Shown here: positions 1 to 10,335 of the stretch, in pieces
Position numbering within the stretch: position 1 is the first letter of the stretch
Layout: each line of letters begins with the position of its first letter
Source: Hypsibius dujardini
Taxonomy: Eukaryota > Tardigrada > Eutardigrada > Parachela > Hypsibiidae
DNA: 27,497 bases
Direction: 5' to 3'
Assembly: GCA_001579985.1 (NCBI GenBank)
Contig: LRSR01002652.1
Coordinates: 1-27,497 of the forward strand
Notes under the pieces: generated by a model
The model's input: only the letters and a program-made list of their open reading frames with translations
Databases searched by the model: none
What the model was told of the DNA's origin: nothing
Program-made: the position numbers and the translations under genes

Positions 1-92
1 AAATACTAGTTTTGATTTATTGACTTAGCTGCTTCGCGCTCACAGTCAATCCTTTTTTTTGTCTTTTTTCTGATCCGGTATATTCTTTGCAG

Positions 93-1810
93 GGACGTAA
101 ACAACACCATAATGGAGCTCCTCATTATCGCGTACGCCTGCAAGACGTCTTCAGCGCGGAACATAATCGGCGTGATACCCTACCTGCCATACTCCAGACA
201 CAGCAAAATGCGGAAGCGTGGGTGTATTGTCTCCAAGTTACTGGCCAAGATGATGTGTAAAGCGGGTAAGGTTCGGTGTATTTGGGATTGGTAGTTGAGT
301 ATAGTGGCATTTATTGGCTTCCGTTGGTAGGATTGACTCACGTCCTGACAATCGACCTACATTCCAAGGAGATTCAGGGATTTTTTGACGTGCCCGTTGA
401 CAATCTGCGGGCATCGCCCTTCCTACTGGATTACATACGGAAAGAGGTAATAATAATACTTGCATTTAGTTGATGGCTTCCCGTCGGAATGGTGTGTCTG
501 CCCGTAGATCCCGGATTACCGGAACGCTGTGATCGTGGCGAAAGATCCAGGCTCTGCTAAAAAGGCCACTTCGTTTGCTGAGCGACTTCATCTCGGTAAT
601 TTCATTTCTCCGTTTCGGTTAGCACTGCACATTGTGGAATGCCGCAGTTTCGATATCTGCCAAGTTATGGTCGATTTTATCTTTGTCTCTTGTCTCATTC
701 TTTGTCTCTTGGTAGGTAGGCCTGTTAAGTATAGGTTTTTTCTTATAATTTAGTTTCTCATAACTGGCAATGTTTGTCCTAGGTATTGCGGTCATCCACG
801 GCACACCCAAAGACGTCTTGGAGCCCCATGACGGTGAAAGCTCGCCGCCCCTGTCACCTTCGGCCAGTGCAACTTCACTTGCCAATCTGGGCCACTCCAC
901 CACGACAGGCATGGACTTCTTTCCAGGTACGAAACTGAAGTGAAATTGTGTTTTGATGTGGTTTAATGTGCTTTCCTTGTCTTAAGCTTTTAATTGTTTT
1001 ATCCCTCATCTAGTCCTCACGGCCAAGGAAAAGCCACCGATGAGTATCGTCGGAGACGTCGGAGGGCGAATTGCTATTATAGTCGTACGTCCGTCCCATC
1101 TACCTTAGAGGCATTGTCCTTACCCGAGTGCAGACATATCAGATTTGTAATTAATTCCCTAGGACGATATAGTTGACGACGTGAGCACCCTCACGGCGGC
1201 AGCGGAGCTACTCAAGCAGCGAGGTGCCTACAAGGTCTTCGTTATGGCTACCCATGGAATACTGTCACTGGACGCCCCTCAAATGATAGAAGACTCGGAG
1301 ATTGACGAGGTACAGTCAACGAAAAGATTGAGTACACTGAAGGGTTCGGGGAATGGGCAAAAGAGGCGGGGCAAGAGCAAAAGTACACTGAAGGGGGCGG
1401 AGCAAGAGCAAAAGAGGCGGGCAGGGGGCGGTTTTCAAACAATCCAACAATCAACCACCTGACCTGCAGCGGTTGCTTTCTTCCTGCTTTCCATTTTCAA
1501 ACATGCCATCCCCTGCTCCGCCCCTTTTGCCCGCACCCCCGGACCCTCCAGTGTACTCAATCTTGTCGCTAATTGTATAGCAACATGTGATTTTGTGTGA
1601 ACCACACGATTCACTCGTATTCTTCGTGCTCAACTCATCTCTTTGTCGCTTCAGGTGATTGTTACCAATACGGTACCGCATGACGTCCAGAAAATGCAGT
1701 GCCACAAAATCAAGACCGTTGACATTAGCGTGCTGCTGTGCGAAGCGATTCGACGTATTCACTACAATGAGTCGATGAGCTTTCTTTTCCGGGATGCACC
1801 TGCCGATTGA
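93..1810 (+). CDS. PRPSAP: Phosphoribosyl pyrophosphate synthase-associated protein (PRPSAP), 3' seven exons
   Basis: Exons by splice reading: 93-265, 331-446, 508-595, 783-926, 1014-1084, 1163-1309, 1655-1810. They join in frame into 297 residues ending at TGA 1808-1810. The 5' exon(s) lie left of the window, and bases 1-92 read as intron ending in a TTTGCAG acceptor. Conserved family segments appear in order: [97 protein letters not shown] and the terminal ESMSFLFRD. The Ser/Pro/Ala-rich insert in exon 783-926 ([13 protein letters not shown]) sits where PRPSAP proteins carry their extra segment relative to catalytic PRPP synthases, so I call the associated, regulatory subunit. In characterised animals this subunit binds PRPS and damps PRPP synthesis in the cytosol. 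The 1310-1654 intron holds a foldback repeat. PRPSAP1 and PRPSAP2 cannot be told apart here. Confidence 0.93.
1324..1564. repeat. Foldback (inverted-repeat) element in PRPSAP intron
   Basis: A 16-bp exact inverted repeat, AAGATTGAGTACACTG at 1324-1339 and its complement at 1549-1564, continues inward as imperfect complementarity through G-rich/C-rich arms. The motif GGGCAAAAGAGGCGGGG on the left pairs with its near complement at about 1515-1535. The left arm also holds a second degenerate copy of the TACACTGAAGGG...CAAAAGAGGCGGG unit at about 1383-1425. The element lies wholly inside the intron 1310-1654. No coding capacity and no target-site duplication were recognised. Confidence 0.75.
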
Positions 1811-2080
1811 TATTACTCACCGTTTCTGTTCCCCAGGCCGAGCGTCTTTTTTGTCGCGTCTTGTGTGTCGCTTCTTATTACTCGTATTGAATTCCTTTCA
1901 CACACGCCTTTGTTTTCCTGTTTTCACGACAGTTGTTCTTTAGTTTTATGGATATGAACCCAACACGATAGTACCGTGACAGTATCACAAGAGTTAGATT
2001 CTGCCTGGATATATAGAGTAAAGCGTTCGCAGAAACTCGCCCCGATTTTCGTATGACAATATTCTGCTGATTATTCCACT

Positions 2081-3198
2081 TCACGTTTTGATGAAATATT
2101 TCAGTGGTCCCACTGATTGAATATCGTCTCTATGCCGTTGGAACGCCGGTTGCGGTATCTCATTTGAAGCGGTCAGCTGGTCAGGGTTAATCCAACCGGA
2201 CGGAGGAGCCAATAAAATTGGAGTTGATCCACCGATCAAAGCGAAGAGACCGGGATACCGAATCGGATCCACGACCGTTCCGTTGCAAGGCAGCCATCCT
2301 TCCGGAGCGTCGTTTAACAAAGCCATTGCGACGAAACCAGTGGGTAAAACACTCGACACTTGCCCAGCCTTGACGGCACAATCGGTCGTGTTCATCAGAT
2401 TCAGCTGGCCGTTAATGTCGGAGTAATCCTCTTCGCCCATAAATTGATACCAGATCACAAGATCGGTCATCATTTGTGTCGGCTGTCCCTGGAATCGAGC
2501 GACAAACTCCCTGCAGGTCTTTTCATCCTGACAGATCAGCAACAGGGAAGTGCTCATTGACAGGCTGCGGTACGAAGTAGCCGGTCCGGTAATATGGCTG
2601 CCCTCTTGCGCGCCATTGTACTGCACCAATACCATGCCGATGGGGAGTGGCTGAATGTCACTTCGCGACGTTGTCTTGCCGATTGGGAGCGGCTGGTTGC
2701 CAATTGGGAGTGGCTGAATGTCACTTCGCGACGTTGTCTTGCCGGTCGCGTCGTAATCGGAGAGTTGAGAAGTAATGCAATTTCCATCGCATCGTCCCAC
2801 ATGAGAACGGGTATTCTCACCTCCCACCGGGCGATGAGATCATTGAAGGCCGCGGTGACCGCCAGCGGGTCCACTAGTAGGGCCGGTGCGTAGTAATAGC
2901 TCACGTGGTCCGTTCGGTTATGATCGGAAAATGGTGCTTTGTAGACGGAGATGCGCGATGATTTGTAGGGAACCGTCGTGAAGGTCAACGGATCTATTCC
3001 TCTATTCCCTGTTTTTGCAATGAGGAACGCAACGTCAGTCAATCAATGGACTTTTGTTTGGCGTTTAGAAATTCAACGGGTTTTTGTTAAAAGGTGAACT
3101 GACCTCGAGTGTCCGCGCCTGCAGCAGTAGAGCTCCCCAGTGCGAACACCAACAGAACCACAGTACCCCGACAGTACCACAGTAGACTGTAGTGCCAT
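2081..3198 (-). CDS. Secreted protein with phage tail-collar-type domain; first exon frame apparently disrupted
   Basis: The gene has three exons on the minus strand. Exon 1 runs 3198 (ATG) to 3104, exon 2 is 3008-2821, and exon 3 runs from about 2737 (alternatives 2713 or 2650) to TGA at 2083-2081. Exon 2 to exon 3 joins phase 0 to phase 0 with donor GAG|GTGAGAATAC. The C-terminal part has the tail-collar signature: PTGFVAMALLNDAPEGW, then LPCNGT, then YPGLFALIGG. This is the P-x-G...P-x-GWL-x-C-x-G...YPxLfxxIG pattern known from phage tail/collar proteins. The segment before it has Cys residues (ICQDEKTCREF, NTTDC) and NxT sequons, as expected outside the cell. The frame of exon 1 that matches exon 2 encodes a hydrophobic run, VVLLVFALGSSTAAGA, typical of a signal peptide. 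The ATG at 3198 is in another frame; see the 19-bp repeat. A TATA box lies about 98 bp upstream. Function is unknown. Pseudogene or assembly error remain possible. Confidence 0.7.
2636..2744. repeat. 63-bp tandem duplication spanning the exon 3 start of the tail-collar gene
   Basis: The block GGGAGTGGCTGAATGTCA... through GTCTTGCC occurs at about 2643-2680 and again at about 2706-2743, an offset of 63 bp. On the coding strand it reads TTSRSDIQPLPIG twice, separated by NQPLPIGK. Because 63 is a multiple of 3 the reading frame is kept. Each copy carries the same potential 3' splice sites (CGGCAAG and CATTCAG), so the duplication multiplies in-frame acceptor choices. Confidence 0.85.
3142..3187 (-). 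repeat. 19-bp direct repeat in the signal-peptide region of exon 1
   Basis: On the minus strand TACTGTGG occurs twice, 19 bp apart, with a third partial TACTGT between them. The sequence around it is repetitive (TACTGTGGTACTGTCGGGG followed by TACTGTGG). Nineteen is not a multiple of three, so a duplication of this unit shifts the frame by one. That fits the mismatch between the ATG at 3198 and the downstream hydrophobic signal-like frame. Confidence 0.6.
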
Positions 3199-3295
3199 CA
3201 CTAGTGAGAAAGGGCGCTAAACAAATTATCGGTTTGCCGCTATATCCCCACGGTTAGACAATAAAAGTGAGGAACGGTTTCGTGAGGGACGTGTG

Positions 3296-3303
3296 CTTTT
3301 ATA
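3296..3303 (-). promoter_or_regulatory. TATA box of the tail-collar gene
   Basis: TATAAAAG on the minus strand, about 98 bp upstream of the ATG at 3198. The position supports transcription starting near 3270 and the 3198-3104 exon being the first coding exon. Confidence 0.5.
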
Positions 3304-4572
3304 CGTAAGACATGAAGAAGGGTGCAACCTGTCGGAATACTCATAAGGCTTTGAGCGCGTGCCCTCGGCATTTAGTGGTACGGAACATTGTCAGTTTGTT
3401 TGTCATACGAATATATTATTAGGAGAATGTTTACAGCTCCTAGAAAGTATAACTTAATAATAAATTAATATTAGTAACTACAACGCATGATGACATGGAA
3501 CGCAGGGTCGTATTATTTTTTTGCCTTGCGAACTCGAACCGATTAGTATGTATGTACCTCGTAAACAACTCTTTGCGCAAAGCCGAGAACCGGCTTTCAT
3601 CTAAATCCGACATTCGAGAAACGTCTGCCATGACTAACAGACTTTATTACAAGGAACAAGATTGTACTGCGTATGTTTCCCAAACTATATGCCTCATTAA
3701 ATGCTTAATTAGTTAAATACATTCGCTACCCGAAAACATGATTAACCTCACTAGTCCAGTGAATCGACGACACCTCGCGAGTCACGAGGGAGCAATCACA
3801 CATTTGACCTCTTCAAGTCAAAGGGGATTCATTCTTTAATTCCGTGTCCACGAGAGCACACATCGTGGACCCCGAGTGCCACACCTAATCGTCATTGATG
3901 TACGAGTGCAGTTAAAAAAATGGAGAACTGCAGCGCCGACTATCCGCAAACTGTACAATAGAGACGCTGAACTATTGTGAAATAGAGACACACAAGCGGC
4001 GAACAAACGGATGTGACAAACTTAGAACACACGACTAATACTAGAAGAAATAGCCGCCCATCGAGAACACTGGAGCTTTCACTACAAAGGAGAATAAACC
4101 AAAACGAAGCTCATACCGTACCAGACTAAAGTGTACACGGTTCCGCAGTAATGCCTGTTAAGAGTCAATTCTGGTAGAGGCCGCTCTTCATGACATCATC
4201 ATCCCCCGGAAGCAGGACACGTTGTTGCCCTCGCCTTGAGAGTGGTGGCAGAAAGGTCGGTTCTTATCCTCGGATCAGACGACTGCATCAACGAGCAATG
4301 GTAAGTCTCCAAAATGGTCGTTACCTCCCCAAAACTCGTACTATTGTAATTATGTGGTCTTTAAGTTAAAGGTTCACGATACATGTGTGCACCGCACGTT
4401 TACAGTAACATGTAACTAAATTAGTCGACAACAGTTCTTTAGTCAGTCATGTTCATATATTTCTACATGTTTCTTATTTCTACAGCACGTGTACCCATGT
4501 ACATTTGCGTGAATACAGTGTACTTTATAGCTCCCGAGTACCGAAAAGAAACAACACCTATGCTTCTTAGTT
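3304..4572. other. Intergenic stretch, no gene recognised
   Basis: AT-rich sequence with only short open frames in all six frames. I found no splice-consistent coding chain, RNA gene or clear repeat. It separates the promoter of the tail-collar gene from the 3' end of the six-cysteine gene. Confidence 0.5.
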
Positions 4573-5544
4573 CTACTTATAGTATGCGGGCGTCGTGGTG
4601 GTTGTCGGTTCCTCTTTCTGGGGTAAGATCTCACTGTCCAGCCGAATGGGATCCATGTCTACAATGCAAAAACACAGTGAGCGTTCACATCCATTTGACG
4701 GTCTTCCCCCGAGCTCCCCCGAGCTCATGTGAGCTGAATAAATTATCCTTACCATTACTTCCTCCCGTGAATAAACCTTTAATTCTGGGTCCAGATTTGC
4801 AAACCACTCGACCTAATCCACTAATTTTACCTGTTAAAGACAAAACGATGTTCTAGATCAAACCATGCTCTTGATTGTTCTATCTGATTGATTGATTAAT
4901 GCACTATCTTCCCCTAACACTACTATGCTCAGACTCAGAGGCATTCTGCCATCGAGGTGTCGGTCGGTCACTTACTTTGCGAATCGTATGCTGACTACTT
5001 ACAGCTCGGTCCGGAAGCACATTCAAACGTGGCACTCGGATGGTCGAACATGCAAGTTGAAAAATAGTCTTTCGCCTTGCTCCGATTTCCAGACAACCGA
5101 TTGCCTACGACGATGTCACAGTAAAGTCAATACAAGACGCTTCATAATTCATTGGAGGGCGTTCCTTACTGTTCTTCTGAGCCCAGACACCGACCGAGTG
5201 CTCCTCCGTGCAAATTAGTCCCAATGCCGGATCGGAAATCCCCCCGTCTACCGCTCGTGCAAGCTGCATGTCAGGAAGGATCCCGGTGTCCGGATCCCTC
5301 GGTACCCTCCTACACCCAGACAAGCATCGGTAGGTACCGTCTGTGAATAAGTGGCAAGGACGAATGACGCTGGCATCGTCCTGGGAAACCGATGCCGAGT
5401 CGGTGCCACGAGATCCTTTCAACAATAAACACGTGCATTTACTAGTACAAATTACGGATGTGTCGTGCCATATGATTGAAGTGCAATTTAGTTACCCGTT
5501 AACCAGAGAACCAGCCCGCTAACCAAGAGCAGATGAGCGACCAT
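4573..5544 (-). CDS. Small secreted six-cysteine protein, unrecognised family
   Basis: This is a four-exon minus-strand gene found by splice reading: 5544-5496, 5415-5170, 5104-5003 and 4658-4573. Donors are GTAACT, GTAAGG and GTAAGT, and all exon phases agree (each junction is phase 1). The total is 483 nt, or 160 residues plus TAG. Exon 1 begins MVAHLLLVSGLVLWLTG, a clear signal peptide. The mature part is about 140 residues with exactly six Cys: RPC, YRC, SGC, LIC, STC and FEC. It ends in an acidic, Thr-rich tail (EEPTTTTTPAYYK). I recognise no domain. An even cysteine count plus a signal peptide suggests an extracellular disulfide-bonded protein. It lies in the same orientation as the tail-collar gene 1.4 kb downstream, but co-regulation is not shown. 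The exon chain is an inference; a missed small exon is possible. Confidence 0.68.
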
Positions 5545-6079
5545 TTTCCAACAACAAAAAGTTGAAGTTCAACTTACATAATTAAGAGTCCGGCCAACAA
5601 TATACCACACAGACAACAGTATGTACTGTATCTCAGATTCTTCTGTAAGTGATTTGACAGAGCGTGAGCTGAGTGTCTGTTGACCTAGAAGTCTACTGCC
5701 GTTGAATGACCATCACTATCACTTTCACTTTCGCAGACATCATGATATAAAGTGTTGAATGCGCGGAGTACCAAGCATTTTCACTGTTCACAGGTACAGC
5801 ACGAGCACACAAAGAAATCTAAACTGACATGACCAAGGAAATCGCTGAAAATTACACAAGGCACAAAATAGATAAAAATATCACAATTAAAAATCGACAT
5901 CGCAAAGCACTTTGTAAAGCTACACTGAAACTCTCTACAACAAAATATGACTGCTAGGTCTTCAGAGAAACAAAGCATAAATGGTAAGACCGAGAGAGCA
6001 GGCAGAATGTGGCATAGGAATATCGGACCCCAGGAAGGAGGCAACACAAAAGGCCTTTATCAGTCAACCGGCGGCATCT
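5545..6079. other. Intergenic, upstream of the six-cysteine gene and downstream of XPG
   Basis: Only short open frames. Contains the 3' flank of the XPG gene and the presumed promoter of the six-cysteine gene. No motif is clear enough to call. Confidence 0.4.
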
Positions 6080-8974
6080 TCACGCACGATCCTTCTTCCC
6101 GACAGTAGATTTCTTTTTCAAGTCAGCTGATCGCTTCGCACTCTTCCTTCCTGACTTACGAGCAGGCAATTCTCCCCTATCCGTCCCGGTCTTCAACTTT
6201 TCCACCGCTTTTCCCATGCGCTGGCTCAACGGCAGCGTAGAAGGCCCTTTAGGGTTCACCTTCCAAATCTCGTCCATGCGCATCTGTTTGGAAGTATAAT
6301 TCTTTCGCACCGGCAACAGAGCTCTATCAGCCTTCTTCCAATCCCAAGCGAACTTATCCATCGCAAAACGCAAAAGAGTCTCCACGTCCGGTTTTCCCCA
6401 AGTCAATTTAAGATCGCGCTTGTCCACCTCGGGATAGAGATAGGCATCGAAGCAAATTTGGTTGGGAAAATCATCAGGCAAGACATGCTTCAGTAGAGAT
6501 TTTTGTAGACGGCTCAGTCTCCGTTGCGATGCCGAATCACTGGCGTCATCTGCCTGTTGGCTGTCGTACCAATCACGGAACCTCCTCAGGCTGGATAGGC
6601 CCTCGCCACCGAATTCCCCGAGGATTTCCAGTGCACGAACTGGCCCCACACCTTTGACCCCGTCCGCGTAGTCACTGCCGGTCAGCATCCCGAAAGCAAT
6701 GAGCTTATCCTGGGTGAATTCTGGAAGAGAAAGACCAACAATAGTGTGCAAAGATTCGAAAATGCAAGCAATAGAGCACAACAAAGAACTGCACGTTTGT
6801 CGAGCTGCATTCGTATGCTACTAAAGTTGCCATTGACAGTGCGATGTACCTACCTAGATGTTTGTTAAGGACAGCAAAATCGAATTCCTCCGGTGAATGC
6901 TTCTCCGAGAAAAAGTGCCGGTAGACCTTTTGTCCGCCAAACAAAAAGACATCTCCGTCGTCTGAGATGGTGCCGTTCGTGATGCCCGAACTCTCCAGAA
7001 AGGCACACTGAGCTTCAGCTTCACCCGGACTGTCGAGGAATGGGATCCCAAATAGATCCAGTAGACTCTGGAAGAGTAAAATACATAACGAATCTAAGAA
7101 GGTTTCCAAAGACGTGCAGAAATCTTGAAAGTACCTGGTAATTTGCTGTCAAAACTTCCGGGAGCGGTAACGACGGCCCGTTCTTCTGCCGCGTAGCCTG
7201 GCCTGGTTGACTCAGAAACTGCGACCCGGAATACATGGCCGCCTGCGAGGGTGGTACGTCAAGGCCGTCATCCTCCGTATAATCTGTCCCACCCTCATCC
7301 CCCCGCAGAGGTGGCTCGTAGACCGGATCTGGATCGAAAAACTCCTTCCAGTAGTCATCTGATAATTCCTCCTCTGTGAACGTCTTCTCCGCTTCATCGG
7401 TAACAGACATAGCTGGGAGCTTCCCAGAGTCGGTCTCTGTTGCCGGTTCATTGTTCTCACCCACGTCGGAATCCGCGGTTAAATCAACAAAACAGACCAG
7501 TTTAAGGACTTTCGCCGGCGATGCCACTTTGGATGGCTCTTTTTTACGCTTCTCCGGAGAAGACAACCCAGAGTTTGGGCCAGCCTTTGAGACCATTTTC
7601 TTGGAGGGCGCAAACATCGGGAACACCTTCGTGGGTTGGCAGGCCGGAACGGAACAAGGTGTGATAAGGCGAAAACCACCCGCTGTCTTCTCCGTTCTCA
7701 CTTCCGCTGACTGTTGCTTGCGACGGCGGTAGGTCCTTCGTTTTCGGACAGAAGTTATCTCCAGATAATCCTCCGGAATCGTCTTGCTCTGAGTCGATCT
7801 TGGGGTTGTTTTCTTGGCTGACTTGGTCGAGCTGATGAATTGGACTTCATCGTCATCAGAATCCAGTGTTGAGCCAGTACCGTGAGACTCGACGTGTCCG
7901 GTCGAGCTGATAAATTGGACTTCATCGTCATCAGAGTCCAGTGTTGAGCCAGTACCGTGAGACTCGACGCTGGACTGTGATTCAAATTTAGACTCTTCCG
8001 GCTTAGTTCCATCCTCCCCGAACAAAACGGCACGGCAGGACCGCTCTGGCTGACGTCGCAGGGGCGATGATCCAACCAGAGCCTGTAGAGAATGCTCAAA
8101 ACTGGCGTTGGACTCTTCCTTATTCCAATCCGACAATGTGTCCTGCGACAGTGACAGTGGAAGACTACTATGCCGGTCACTTCCAAGCCGTGTTCGTTTG
8201 TTAACGAGGAGCGATTGCACTTCAGAACCAGATGCTACCTGGGATGTCCGTCCACCGCGAGTCGAGTCGTCTTCCGTCCGAGTTCCATCTGTGAACTGAA
8301 GAGTTTGGCTTCCGGGATCTGAAACGAACAACATCAAAACTTGAAACTGGTAACTTGGTACGCATGCCAAGATAAACCATAAAAAATTTAAAGGTGCAGT
8401 TGATTGATGGATCGTCTTGATTTACCATGAAGATATTGAAACTTCCCAAGTTGATTGATCGATTTAAATAAAACTGATAACAGGTTAAATTATGCTTACA
8501 CGTTCCTGTACTGGTACCGTTGTTCCTTAGAGAAGTCAAATCCGGCTGCCCTCGTTCCGACACATGCCGTGACGCAAATCCAATCCGCAAACCCCTTCGC
8601 TGTTGACTGCATCCACTCGCGGGCTGCGAGGTGTCGAACAACGACTGCTGCGAAGGTCCGTAATCCGAGGCAGGTGCATCATGCTGTTGCTGCAGCGCTC
8701 GTCGTCTTTGCAGAGTACGTCGTTTCACCTCCGGTGGAATGCCATCAAATACAAAAACTGGCTTAATCCCATGTCCCAACAAGGTACAGACCCTGTTGAA
8801 CAGGACGATCAAGTGTTTCACATCGGTTTCCACGGTGCGGCTTTCGTGGATTCCATTGGTTGCCTGATGGAGCCAAAGAGAGATGTCTACAGCCAGCGTT
8901 TTATTCCGTAAGGAGGCCAAAGAAACGGTCCTCCCACAGGGTTTGATGGTTTCCCACAAACCGGTAACGCCCAT
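6080..8974 (-). CDS. ERCC5: XPG/ERCC5/Rad2 structure-specific endonuclease
   Basis: Four exons: 8974-8500, 8318-7135, 7067-6854 and 6720-6080 (TGA). They total 2514 nt, or 837 residues, and all phases agree. The N nuclease domain starts at MGVTGLWETI; metal ligands are visible as D30 (LAVDISLW) and D77 (FVFDG). A long acidic, Ser-rich spacer follows. The I domain starts near residue 554 with E569/E571 (PGEAEAQC), D590/D592 (ISDDGDVFLFG) and D641 (LTGSDYADG), then a helix-hairpin-helix type VKGVGPVRALEIL. This order, with the long spacer, is XPG rather than FEN1, EXO1 or GEN1. The enzyme makes the 3' incision in nucleotide excision repair in the nucleus. It is shorter than human XPG, mostly in the spacer and tail. 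QMRMDEIW at about 770-777 sits where XPG has its PCNA-binding box, with one aromatic replaced by Ile. The Lys/Arg-rich end should be a nuclear localisation signal. Confidence 0.93.
7826..7969 (-). repeat. 75-bp in-frame tandem duplication in the XPG spacer
   Basis: Two nearly identical 75-bp units start at 7826 and 7901 on the plus strand. They encode a 25-residue unit containing GSTLDSDDDEVQFISST twice in a row. The few differences between copies suggest a recent duplication. The unit is acidic and looks like the SUMO- or TFIIH-binding type of acidic patch seen in repair-protein spacers, but that role is only a guess. Confidence 0.9.
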
Positions 8975-10335
8975 TACTGCAATAGAAAATAAAAATAAAA
9001 ATGAAAAATGTCACCATGAAAAGGAATTAGAAACGAAAAAATAAACAGCAAACAAAGAGTAATAGAAGGCGGTTCCTTCTCCGGGATCGTTCTTGCTAGT
9101 AACATCAGGCGTTCGCTTTCAACGGCTACTTTATGCAGTGCACTAAATGCAATACTAATACAGTAATATAAGTATCTTTCTAAATATTGCTTTATCCTAC
9201 ACTGCATGTAATTAATTTTTTGTATATGGTCAATTATTTTGTCATGGGCATGGTGATAATATGTAATTTTCTTGCGTGTGCAAGATGTCCTGGATTCCCA
9301 TAAATAAGAGTTAACCATCTTATTTACTGGAAGGCGCGACACCGTTACCATCCAAGGGGTCATTCGCAATTGCATTGTCCCGGCGTCCCGTTCTTGTCCC
9401 GTCTTCTCGAGAAATCGCAAGCCACGGATAGATGTCCGAAATGCCCGTTTCGCTCTCTACTCACAATATATTCATATATACTCACAATATAGTCATATAT
9501 ACCCATATATATTCATATATACTCACAATATATTTATATATACCCACAACATAGTCATATATACCCATTATATAGTCATATACACCCACAATATATTTAT
9601 ATATACTCACAATATATTTATATATACCCATAATATATTTATATATACCCATAATATATTCATTATATTGTCAGTATTCAGGTGAACAGTCACTGATGTT
9701 TGAAATATGCGAATGTGCGGCACCTGTCCAGGTGTGTTGGCCACACCTCCCGACGGTCACCGATCGTGCAAATAATGAATGGACGATCGAATCTTCGACG
9801 TCACGCGACGCTCAAATAGATCTCGTGTTTCTAAAAAATACAACCTGTCAGACTGTCGGTTCCACTGCACAGTCGGTTCACTGTTCCGTTGCAGGCTCCA
9901 ACACCACGCTATTACTGTACCAATGTACATACGGTACATCAAGCAGTGCCGGACTGGTACCCTGGAACCCGGCTCTATTTGGAGTCTCCGCAAAAATTCC
10001 CAGCGAAAAGGCAACCCAATACACTGACATTTGTGACCCGCTTATTTGCGCAAGATAGTCAGATCTGCCAATCATCCAACCAACTGTGGAGAACCTTAGC
10101 CGTGTGCCGGCAAAATGGGACAGAGCAAGAGATCAGTTTACAATGTTCTCTTCAGTCAACACATTTCGTTTTCGGTGATAAAGCTCCCACCTCCCCTGCC
10201 TATCAATCATAATGACTGCATCACAATCTTCAAGGGCAAGGTGAGAGGAGGTGTGTCGCAGTTCCCACCTCCCGAATGTATCGCCACTCTTCACATTCCA
10301 ACACTTGCCGTCACAAACCTCTAACTTCTCTAAGG
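8975..10335. other. Divergent intergenic region between XPG and the chemoreceptor gene
   Basis: Head-to-head promoter space for XPG (minus) and the receptor gene (plus). It contains an AT-rich minisatellite at 9469-9665. Several open frames of 60-120 codons at 9690-10330 overlap each other on both strands and resemble no protein I know. I do not call them genes, though an untranslated first exon of the receptor could lie here. Confidence 0.45.
9469..9665. repeat. AT-rich minisatellite
   Basis: Degenerate tandem units of about 18-21 bp built on the pattern TCATATATACCCACAATATA, about ten copies, with C-rich interruptions (ACCCA or ACTCA) at regular spacing in an otherwise A/T sequence. Confidence 0.85.

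Noticed and set aside
5781-6047. An 88-codon Cys/Phe-rich minus-strand frame
   Set aside because: It reads as a low-complexity translation of AT-rich flank, with no splice link to XPG or the six-cysteine gene.
9696-10330. Several open frames of 65-120 codons upstream of the receptor gene
   Set aside because: Plus and minus frames overlap, none resembles a known protein, and no splice-consistent join to the receptor exon was found.
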